A stretch of 55,791 nucleotides of DNA, taken from contig JAIPIT010000004.1 in NCBI GenBank assembly GCA_021734505.1, forward strand, positions 1 through 55,791. The letters run 5' to 3'. Origin of the DNA: Fidelibacterota bacterium (GTDB lineage Bacteria; Fidelibacterota; Fidelibacteria; Fidelibacterales; Fidelibacteraceae). Shown in pieces: positions 42,581 to 50,110 of this stretch (positions are counted from its first letter, which is position 1; every line of letters starts with the position of its first letter). The notes below the pieces were generated by a model. That model had not been told where the DNA came from, made no database searches, and was given only the letters and a program-made list of their open reading frames with translations. Both the position numbers and the translations under genes were made by a program.

Positions 42581-43432
42581 TTAGGGTGTATTATAAAAGC
42601 CTTCAAACCAAGCCCAGTCTCGATCATTTGATATAAATTGATAATAAAAGATCTGCTGATCGTAATCTTTGATCAGGAAATCGTAAAAATAGAATTCGTC
42701 ACAGCAGTCCATGCCGGGGGGATCGATCTCGCCCATCAAAAATAAGGTATCACCATCAATATGCCAGGATGCATCATGATGTAAGCCGCATGTCGACGAT
42801 GCGATCACCTGGATCAATACGCCGGAATCCGTATCAAAAAAATGGATCGTATTACGGTTGTCCCAATAATAAGGGCTACTGTGAAAATCCGGGACATCAC
42901 CTTGGTTATAAGTTTTGGCCGAAATATTATTGAATGGCTTTTCGCTTAGCATCCAATAACAGGAATCCGAAGCAACGTCAATATCCAGATGCTGATCATA
43001 ATCAAATGTCAGCAATAAGGTATCCCGGTAAAAAGCATCCTGCATTTCAGAAAGATGGAGGGTGTAAAAGCGATCGCTTTCAAACGGTCCCACCCAAAAT
43101 TGTGCATTGCGGTAACAGCGTTCCGTGCCGGGTGTGCCGTTATCGATAATGTTCAGGTAGAGCTCATTGCCGGCAAGACTATCCAGCACCTCGATGGATG
43201 TCGTATTGCAAAAACTTTCCATGCCACGGATCTCCAGCAGCAGGAAATTGCTTGCCTGACCACTGGCTCGCATGGAAATGGTCCGCACCTCGGGATAAAT
43301 ATCCCCGGTCACCTCGCCTGAAAGCAAAATGGTGGAATTCAACACCGTCGGATCCCGCTTGACAACGATGTAGTTTTCGCAGGCGCTTGCAAGGAGGGCA
43401 AAGATGATGAAAATGATGATGGGTTTTTTCAT
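42581..43432 (-). CDS. Lipoprotein of unknown function
   Basis: A 283-residue protein with signal peptide MKKPIIIFIIFALLASAC (lipobox LASAC). The mature part is beta-rich with several cysteines (CNTTS, CYRNAQFW, CCDEFYFYDF), suggesting disulfides after export. No family is recognised. The ATG was chosen inside a longer open frame because the signal peptide begins there. Confidence 0.7.
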   Translation of the reverse strand: MKKPIIIFIIFALLASACENYIVVKRDPTVLNSTILLSGEVTGDIYPEVRTISMRASGQASNFLLLEIRGMESFCNTTSIEVLDSLAGNELYLNIIDNGTPGTERCYRNAQFWVGPFESDRFYTLHLSEMQDAFYRDTLLLTFDYDQHLDIDVASDSCYWMLSEKPFNNISAKTYNQGDVPDFHSSPYYWDNRNTIHFFDTDSGVLIQVIASSTCGLHHDASWHIDGDTLFLMGEIDPPGMDCCDEFYFYDFLIKDYDQQIFYYQFISNDRDWAWFEGFYNTP

Positions 43433-43621
43433 AGCACGATCATTTCCCGATTGCATATCTTTATAATTTAAACCAAGTGTAATTTGGGGGTTTTATGGAG
43501 GAAAGTCAAATATAATATCTATCTCCTCCTTTTCCGCCAACCGATGGATACGGAGGACAGGAACAGATTGCGAGGTTTTGCCCATTGAGCTACGAAGAAT
43601 AGGTTTTCTTTTGATGTTCTT

Positions 43622-44209
43622 TTATATGGGGTCATCCATATTATCTATAAAGTTACCAATCAACTGTGCGTTTGCCTCTTCAATATCAAAATATTCAGGA
43701 TCAAAATCAGGATCCATCCATTCTTTGTATTCTTGATGCATTTCATGTTCGGAATCCGAAATAGCTTCCAGAATATGATAGTAGCCCCATATGCCGCCGG
43801 AGTCTTCAGGCGGACAATTCATTTTACCTTTTATACAGAGAGGAAGAAGTAATTTCCCGTCAGCATCAAAGATTTTTTCCAGTTTAATCTCATGTTCCCA
43901 GCCATCACCAAAATCATATTCATATAGTATTCTGTCATTAGGTTTTTTAAGAAAATCCAATATTTTGAGTTTTTTATAATCAAGCATGTAGGAATCGTCC
44001 CAATCAATTAAATCTTCATCGTATTTAGGACAATATGCTTTCTCTCCAATTCTAAATTCATGCAAATGACAATCAATCCAACCCATTGTAAGCTGAATTG
44101 CATTATGTAAATTTTCCATTGGATCATCCGCATTGATCAGTATTCTTCGCCAGATTCTTGGTTTAGAATGTTTTAGTAAAATGTGGATTTGATATAGATT
44201 ATTTTTCAT
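43622..44209 (-). CDS. Plasmid pRiA4b ORF-3-like protein
   Basis: A 195-residue protein of the pRiA4b ORF-3-like family: YQIHILLKHSKPRIWRRILI, LHNAIQLTMGWIDCHLHEFRIG, YEYDFGDGWEHEIKLEKI, and CPPEDSGGIWGYYHILEAI. The family is widespread and often linked with mobile or plasmid genes, but no function is known. AAAAGGAGAA gives a strong ribosome-binding site. It is 21 bp upstream of the YkgJ-type gene on the same strand. Confidence 0.92.
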   Translation of the reverse strand: MKNNLYQIHILLKHSKPRIWRRILINADDPMENLHNAIQLTMGWIDCHLHEFRIGEKAYCPKYDEDLIDWDDSYMLDYKKLKILDFLKKPNDRILYEYDFGDGWEHEIKLEKIFDADGKLLLPLCIKGKMNCPPEDSGGIWGYYHILEAISDSEHEMHQEYKEWMDPDFDPEYFDIEEANAQLIGNFIDNMDDPI

Positions 44210-44230
44210 AGAAGTATTCTCCTTTTATAT

Positions 44231-44734
44231 CTAAAAATTCAATTTACTCTTTAATTGTTCGTAAAGGTTAAAAATAATGGGGCAAATTTCATACTGATTG
44301 AGGAAGAAAAACGATCTACTTGTGAAACCTGATTTATGTAAATGTGGATACGACCCACAGGTCTCGGGCCTGTCATTGTAAATACTACAAATTTTTCCAT
44401 CAAGAAATTTGCATGGTATATCCTTGAAATAAAAGGCATTATTTTTCACATCACTTTTTTCAAGATATTTTTTCTCGAAAATTTCAATCGACATACCCAG
44501 CTGCGATGACAAGTTACGAATTTCATTTTGTGATACTGCCGGTTTCAAAGAATTACAACAGTTCCCACATTCTGTACAGTCAATTTTCTTCCTGATTGTC
44601 TCATATAGCTTATGGACAATTTGATCAATGTTTTCACTATCCATTCCCTTAAGAAAGGTTCTGAAACGCCAATTTTCATCTTCACGCTGTTTTGCGTAAC
44701 GTTTAATTTTTTCTATGTTTAGTTCTAAGGGCAT
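44231..44734 (-). CDS. YkgJ-family cysteine-cluster protein
   Basis: A 167-residue protein with the metal-binding cluster CTECGNCCNSLKPAVS (C-x2-C-x2-CC) near 55-70 and CKFLDGKICSIYNDRPETCGSYP near 108-130, the YkgJ/zinc-iron-chelating domain. The start MPLELNIEKI was chosen because AGAGGT precedes it; the frame is open 53 codons upstream but those are AT-rich and not protein-like. Second gene after the pRiA4b-type protein in genomic order, transcribed first. Confidence 0.85.
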   Translation of the reverse strand: MPLELNIEKIKRYAKQREDENWRFRTFLKGMDSENIDQIVHKLYETIRKKIDCTECGNCCNSLKPAVSQNEIRNLSSQLGMSIEIFEKKYLEKSDVKNNAFYFKDIPCKFLDGKICSIYNDRPETCGSYPHLHKSGFTSRSFFFLNQYEICPIIFNLYEQLKSKLNF

Positions 44735-44952
44735 AATGATGTTTACCTCTATTTGAAAAATCACATTAATAATTGTTATCGATAATAAACGACAAATAAT
44801 TATTTTTATCAATGACAGAATATTGAGCATCGGGATATTCTTTTGCAAATGCCGCCGGGATCTTTGTTTTTTTATTGCCCCATTTATAGACATATTACCT
44901 GCTTATTTCAAAAAAATTATGCCAACCGGTATAATACAACATGGTATAAAAA

Positions 44953-45017
44953 TGTAAATTCCGTCAATATACTGACGCAATTAATGTAAATAACGTCAAC
45001 GTACTGACGGAATTAAC
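44953..45017. promoter_or_regulatory. Two tandem 32-bp palindromic units
   Basis: Copies at 44953-44984 and 44985-45017 share TGTAAAT, then CGTCA-(6 bp)-TGACG and AATTAA. Each is an inverted repeat and the centres are 32 bp apart, about three helical turns. This could be an operator for a dimeric regulator upstream of the leftward YkgJ gene, or a short repeat. Confidence 0.4.
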
Positions 45018-45027
45018 TAAATGATAC

Positions 45028-45704
45028 TATATTGTTCTTGAACCCTTTCAGGGTTCCGGTGAAAGATGATGCCTGGAGTCCCATCGGGACGAAATCTTTG
45101 TAGATAAAGGATAATCAAACAAAAAAAGCTCCATGGGAGCGACACCTTATTTTGCCTATTGATATCAAGGGTGATACGATAATATACGATATGATACCAT
45201 GGTAATACTTTTAGGAACGTTGCGCGCCGTTTAGACGCCCTTCGGATTGTTTAGAGGTTTAGGTGTTCAAAGGTCAACCCCTCGACCCTGCTCGGGGTTG
45301 ATTTTAAGGAAGGGCTTTGTCCCCGGGGCTTCGCCCCGGGTTATTGCTTGGTTAAACCCCTTCAGCCTACGCTAAAGCTTCGGCTGACAGGCAATAAGCT
45401 CGGGGTTAATTGCGCTCTTTGTGTACTTTGTTTCTCCCAAAGGGATGCCTTTGGCATTAGCGATTTATTTGCCGTGAGCTTGTGAACCTTTGTGGGTGGC
45501 CAATGGAGTGCAGAGTGGGGAGTAGGGAGTGTGCAATAGCGGGACAAAAAATAATTTGATCACAGAGCAAAAGCCATCATGTACATCCTGTTATCCTGTC
45601 AAAATGAATCATGTCAGAGCATGCACATTCCCCTTGATTTTCACGGACTTCGTGGGTATTTTACACGGCTATTGACAGAATGACGTATTACGGAGAAAAA
45701 ACAC
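45028..45704. repeat. Repeat-rich region upstream of ileS, composite palindrome copy 2
   Basis: No gene. In order: AACCCTTTCAGGGTT near 45040; the paired-palindrome repeat GTCCCATCGGGACGAAATC...AGCTCCATGGGAGCGACACC (45078-45147), matching 34202-34280; the composite block 45262-45475 (AACCCCTCG...CTCGGGGTT, CCCCGGGGCTTCGCCCCGGG, a third palindrome split by a nested element, then TCTCCCAAAGGGATGCCTTTGG); and a single ATCCTGTTATCCTGTC fragment at 45587. The ileS promoter must lie near its end. Confidence 0.7.
45362..45387. repeat. 26-bp palindromic element, copy 5 (nested in composite repeat)
   Basis: Arms TCAGCC / GGCTGA around core TACGCTAAAGCTTC. It interrupts the third palindrome of the composite repeat: copy 1 reads CCCCTCGACAAGCTCGGGG, here CCCC and AAGCTCGGGG are separated by about 35 bp containing the element. 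Confidence 0.75.
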
Positions 45705-48700
45705 ATGTACAAACCGGTCTCTTCCAAGGTGGATTTTGTAAAACTTGAGCATGAACAGCTGAAGTTCTGGAAAGATGGATCTATTTTTGATAAACGACGC
45801 GAACTGAACGCGAACGGCCCGCGCTGGTCCTTTCTGGACGGCCCGATCACGGCCAATAATCCCATGGGTGTGCATCATGCCTGGGGACGTACATTGAAAG
45901 ACGTCTTCAACCGCTACCACAGCATGCTGGGTGAGAAAATGCGCTACCAGAATGGGTTCGACTGCCAGGGCCTCTGGGTCGAGGTGGAAGTGGAAAAGGA
46001 ACTCGGGTTCAAGTCCAAGACCGATATTGAAACCTACGGCGTTGAAAAGTTCGTACAGGCCTGCAAGGATCGCGTGCATAAGTTCTCCGCTATTCAGACG
46101 GAACAAAGCAAACGCTTAGGCTACTGGATGGACTGGGACAATTCCTATTACACCATGAGCGATGAGAACAATTACACGATCTGGCATTTTCTGAAAAAAT
46201 GCTACGATCGCGGCTTAATTTATAAAGGTCACGATGTGATGCCCTGGTGCCCGCGCTGCGGATCCGCCATGAGTGAACATGAGATCGCGACCGAAGGCTA
46301 TAAAGAACTGACCCATAAAACGGTCTTTGTCAAATTTTATCTTAAAGATGATCCGACTGAAGCTCTGCTGGTTTGGACCACCACACCCTGGACGCTCGCT
46401 GCCAATACGGCTGCGGCAGTCAATGTCGATATGGACTACGTCAAGGTTAAGCAGAATGTCCGCCGTAGCCTTGGTGAAGGCGGAGACGAGGAATATTACT
46501 ATCTTGCAAAAGAATTGACGAATATTCTCGTTGGTGATTACAAAGTGGTTGAAGAGCTCAAAGGTGCCGACCTTCTTGGCTTGAAGTACCACGGTCCTTT
46601 TGATGATCTGACGGCTCAGAAAGATGTGGATCATGTCGTCATCGCCTGGGACGAGGTCAGCGACAGCGACGGAACGGGGATCGTGCACATTGCACCGGGA
46701 TGCGGTAAAGAGGATTTCCAGCTCTCCAAGGAGAACAATATTTCCGTGATCGCGCCCATTGATGAATTCGGTAATTATATTGACGGTTTCGATTATCTGG
46801 TCGGCAAGAATTCGCAGGAAGTCACACCGGAGATCTTTGAAAACCTCAAAGAAAAAAATATATGTTATAAGATCGATCAGATCACTCACCGTTACCCGAC
46901 GTGTTGGCGTCACGGCACGGAACTGGTTTTCCGCCTGGTAGACGAATGGTTCATCTCGATGGATGAATTACGACCCGAAATGATGGCGGTGGTGGAACAG
47001 ATCAACTGGATCCCCGGCTGGGGACATGATCGTGAGATGGACTGGCTGCGCAATATGGGCGACTGGATGATCTCCAAGAAGCGTTACTGGGGACTGAGTC
47101 TGCCGATCTGGGAATGCAAGGAATGCGGCAATTTCGAGGTCATCGGCGGCAAAGAAGAATTAAAGGAACGTTCGGTATCCGGCTATGAACAATTCGACGG
47201 CCATTCACCGCACAAACCCTATATCGACAAGGTCGGGATCAAGTGCTCCAAATGCGGCGCCGAGACCCTGCGCGTCCCCGATGTGGGCAATCCCTGGCTG
47301 GATGCCGGCATTGTGCCCTTCAGCACCATGCACTACATCACCGATCATGAATACTGGAAACAATGGTTCCCCGCAGCCTTCATTACCGAATCGCTGCCCG
47401 GACAGTTCCGCAACTGGTTCTACTCCTTGTTGGCCATGTCGACGGTCCTTGAAAACACGGCACCCTTCAAAACGGTCCTGGGTCATGCCCTGGTCCGTGA
47501 TGAATACGGAAACGATATGCACAAAAGCGCCGGAAACTCCATTCCTTTTGAAGAAGCCGCGGACAAGATGGGTGCCGATGTGATGCGTTGGATGTATACC
47601 GCTCACAATCCCGAACACAACCTGAATTTCGGATACGGTCCCGCAGACGAACTGCGCAAGAAATTGCTCACGCTATGGAACATGTACTCATTTTATATTA
47701 CTTACGCCGAGATCGATAATTATAATCCGACCGAACAAAGCGTCGATTACAAAGACCTCAACGAGTTGGACAAATGGGCCTTGGCAAAAGTGAATGCTTT
47801 TGTCAAAGAAGCCAATAAAGATTACAGTGAATTTCATGCCGAACGCTTGATGCGTAAGTTTGAAAAACTGCTGGATGAAATGTCGAATTGGTATGTCCGT
47901 CGATCCCGCCGCCGTTTTTGGAAAAGCGAGAACGACAGCGACAAACTGGGTGCATATTATACGCTTTACACCGTATTGCGTACGATCATTACGACCGTGG
48001 CTCCGATCCTGCCCTTTGTTTCCGAAGATATTTATCAGAACATGGTTCTCTCGGTCGATAAAGACGCTCCCGCATCGGTTCACCTGCAGGATTTCCCAAC
48101 AGCCGACGAGAGCATGATCGATGAAGATCTCCTGAATAAGATCGACACCATCATCAAAGCCGTTGAAATGGGACGTTCCGCACGTAATAAAGCGAATATC
48201 AGAACCCGCCAACCATTGGCCAACATGTTATTCAAGACCAAGAACATAAAAGAAAAAGAATATATCAGAGAACAAGCCGATCAGATCAAAGAAGAGCTGA
48301 ACATCAAAGCCGTGACTCTGGTCGACAGTATTGATAACTATGTTTCCTACGAAGCCAAACCGAATTTCGTTACGCTGGGCAAGAAGGTCGGCAAACAAAT
48401 GCCGCTGATCGTCAAAGCGCTGAAAGAAATGGACGGTGCTCATGTGGCGGCACAGATCCAAAGCGGACAAGCTATATCCGTCGCCGGCATCAATATCAAT
48501 GCCGACGATATCCAGATCACCGTCACAGAAAAAGAAGGCGTGGTCGCTGTTGAAGATAAAGGCTATGTTGCTATCCTGGATGTAACCCTCACAGAGGAAC
48601 TAAAACAGGAAGGATTGGTTAGAGACCTGGTACGTCACATTCAAACATTGCGTAAAGAAGCCGATTTTAACGTGGATGACCGCATTGAATTGAATTTAGA

Positions 48701-48863
48701 AGCAAGCGATGAAGTCATGGCTGCCGTTGCAGTTTATCGCGAATACCTTGAAACAGAGACACTTGCAAGACTCCTTGAAAAACCTGCAAATGCCTACGAA
48801 GCAAGTAAAGAAATAAAAGTTGGAATTGAGAGAATAATTATTAATATTATTCGGGTGAAATAA
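45705..48863 (+). CDS. ileS: Isoleucyl-tRNA synthetase
   Basis: A 1052-residue class I synthetase charging tRNA-Ile. Rossmann-fold motif NNPMGVHHAWGRTLKD replaces the usual HIGH form; the second signature reads NDMHKSAGNS rather than KMSKS. The editing domain (about 190-380) and WYVRRSRRRFW in the anticodon-binding part are present. The C-terminus (LEASDEVMAAVAVYREYLETETLARLL) fits the long ileS2-like form. NVRRSLGEGG at about residues 251-260 is encoded by an inserted palindromic element and is not part of the family sequence. Start ATG follows ACGGAGAA. dksA begins 20 bp downstream and is probably co-transcribed. Confidence 0.93.
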   Translation: MYKPVSSKVDFVKLEHEQLKFWKDGSIFDKRRELNANGPRWSFLDGPITANNPMGVHHAWGRTLKDVFNRYHSMLGEKMRYQNGFDCQGLWVEVEVEKELGFKSKTDIETYGVEKFVQACKDRVHKFSAIQTEQSKRLGYWMDWDNSYYTMSDENNYTIWHFLKKCYDRGLIYKGHDVMPWCPRCGSAMSEHEIATEGYKELTHKTVFVKFYLKDDPTEALLVWTTTPWTLAANTAAAVNVDMDYVKVKQNVRRSLGEGGDEEYYYLAKELTNILVGDYKVVEELKGADLLGLKYHGPFDDLTAQKDVDHVVIAWDEVSDSDGTGIVHIAPGCGKEDFQLSKENNISVIAPIDEFGNYIDGFDYLVGKNSQEVTPEIFENLKEKNICYKIDQITHRYPTCWRHGTELVFRLVDEWFISMDELRPEMMAVVEQINWIPGWGHDREMDWLRNMGDWMISKKRYWGLSLPIWECKECGNFEVIGGKEELKERSVSGYEQFDGHSPHKPYIDKVGIKCSKCGAETLRVPDVGNPWLDAGIVPFSTMHYITDHEYWKQWFPAAFITESLPGQFRNWFYSLLAMSTVLENTAPFKTVLGHALVRDEYGNDMHKSAGNSIPFEEAADKMGADVMRWMYTAHNPEHNLNFGYGPADELRKKLLTLWNMYSFYITYAEIDNYNPTEQSVDYKDLNELDKWALAKVNAFVKEANKDYSEFHAERLMRKFEKLLDEMSNWYVRRSRRRFWKSENDSDKLGAYYTLYTVLRTIITTVAPILPFVSEDIYQNMVLSVDKDAPASVHLQDFPTADESMIDEDLLNKIDTIIKAVEMGRSARNKANIRTRQPLANMLFKTKNIKEKEYIREQADQIKEELNIKAVTLVDSIDNYVSYEAKPNFVTLGKKVGKQMPLIVKALKEMDGAHVAAQIQSGQAISVAGININADDIQITVTEKEGVVAVEDKGYVAILDVTLTEELKQEGLVRDLVRHIQTLRKEADFNVDDRIELNLEASDEVMAAVAVYREYLETETLARLLEKPANAYEASKEIKVGIERIIINIIRVK
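46455..46484. repeat. 26-bp palindromic element, copy 6 (in frame within ileS)
   Basis: Arms TCCGCC (46459-46464) and GGCGGA (46479-46484) flank core GTAGCCTTGGTGAA. With flanking AATG it adds 30 bp, encoding NVRRSLGEGG between KVKQ and DEEYYYLAK, a surface-loop position in the editing-domain region. Confidence 0.75.
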
Positions 48864-48883
48864 TCTTAAAGAGGAACTTAAAA

Positions 48884-49279
48884 ATGCCGGATGTAAAAAG
48901 AAAAGGCCCCAAGCTGACTAAAGCGGAAAGGAACCATTTCCGGAAGATCATTCTTGAAAAACGAAGTGAAGCTCTTGCACAGATCGAAACAAAACGTGAA
49001 TCATTTATAGATAGTTCACCGGGCAGTTCACAGCTGGATTCCAATTATGCCTATCATATGGCTGATGTTGGCACGGATGCACAAGAGCGCGAAAAAGCAT
49101 TTATGCAATACGCGCGTGAAAACAAATTCCTGACTTTTCTGGAACAAGCATTGGAACGTTTGGATAATGATATTGATTACGGTTATTGCAAAGAATGCGG
49201 CGAACGCATTCCCGATGAACGCCTCGAAGAGGTTCCGCATACAACACATTGCGTGAAATGTAAATCGAAGATCGTCTAA
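48884..49279 (+). CDS. dksA: DksA/TraR-family C4 zinc-finger protein
   Basis: A 131-residue protein with a coiled-coil N-terminal half (LTKAERNHFRKIILEKRSEAL) and a C-terminal C4 zinc finger (YCKECGERIPDERLEEVPHTTHCVKC). DksA-type proteins enter the RNA polymerase secondary channel and tune rRNA and amino-acid promoters with ppGpp. GAGGAAC precedes the ATG, and the gene lies 20 bp after ileS, so the two likely form an operon ended by the hairpin at 49317. Confidence 0.92.
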   Translation: MPDVKRKGPKLTKAERNHFRKIILEKRSEALAQIETKRESFIDSSPGSSQLDSNYAYHMADVGTDAQEREKAFMQYARENKFLTFLEQALERLDNDIDYGYCKECGERIPDERLEEVPHTTHCVKCKSKIV

Positions 49280-49316
49280 AACGTAACGTGTGACGCGTAA
49301 TTATTAAATAAATGTA

Positions 49317-49344
49317 GGGAACAGGCATGCCTGTTCCTTTTTTT
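49317..49344 (+). terminator. Intrinsic terminator of the ileS-dksA operon
   Basis: GGAACAGGCATGCCTGTTCC, a perfect 20-nt palindrome, is followed by TTTTTTT. A second hairpin, GGGATGAACATGTTCAGCCC with TTTT, follows at 49371-49394. Confidence 0.9.
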
Positions 49345-49394
49345 ATGCGTGTGAAAATTTTTATTCGTAGGGGATGAACATGTTCAGCCCTTTT

Positions 49395-50110
49395 CTTTTT
49401 GGTGGGAATTTTTTGATTATGGTACGTTTTATTGTCAGCTCGACCGGACCCTGATGAAGATCAGGGGTAGTGGAGAGATCTCAAATTACTCCCTATTTTA
49501 TTATGTGTTTGAGATTTCTCCGCTCCTCCGTCAGCTGACGGATTCGGTCGAAATGACAGCGGAAATATTCGACTACTCCGTATACCAGCCGGAAGGTCAT
49601 TGTTCAACCCCTCAACTTCGTTCGGGGTTGGGAATAGAAGGCAATCCCATGCCCCGGGGTTTCACCCCGGGTTAATGTGTGTTCAACCCTTCGTCCAGCT
49701 CAGGGTTATAGAAAACCCCGACGAATGGAGGGGTTTAACCCTCAATAACCCGGCATGAAATGCCGGGAACTTACCCACATAAGTTTCCAACCCCGAGCCT
49801 GTCGAGGGGTTGAACATACCGACCCCCGACCCCGATGCTTCGGAACGGGGTATCCGGGATGACGCGCTATTTTTCTTTTTGGTGATCTTTGTTCCTTCGC
49901 GGAAGATATTGCCGTGAGCTTATGAATCTTTGTGGTTGATAAAAGATGTGACTTTGTGCTCTCTGCGTCTTTGTGAGAGGTATTATTCTTCTTGTGCCTT
50001 TGTCTTCTTCGTGCCTCCGTGTGAAGCTTTTTAACTAAAAATTAAATTGTGCAAGTAGTTAATAAAAATTACATTTAACCGTCCGAAACGAACCCTAAAA
50101 ACAGTGACAA
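49395..50110. repeat. Repeat-rich intergenic region, composite palindrome copy 3
   Basis: No gene. TCCGTCAGCTGACGGA (49527-49542) is the same 16-bp palindrome as at 35646-35661. The block at 49603-49830 repeats the composite theme: AACCCCTCAAC...GGGGTTGG, CCCCGGGGTTTCACCCCGGGTTA, AACCCTTCG...CAGGGTT, ACCCCGACGAATGGAGGGGTT, CCCGGCATGAAATGCCGGG and AACCCCGAGCCTGTCGAGGGGTT. CTTTGTGAGAGGT-type repeats lie near 49970. Confidence 0.65.

Noticed and set aside
44735-44893. N-terminal 53-residue extension of the YkgJ-family protein
   Set aside because: The stretch is AT-rich and unlike the family; a good ribosome-binding site lies right before the internal ATG at 44734.
46215-46913. Long leftward open frame opposite ileS
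   Set aside because: It is antisense to a clearly conserved part of ileS and shows no family features.
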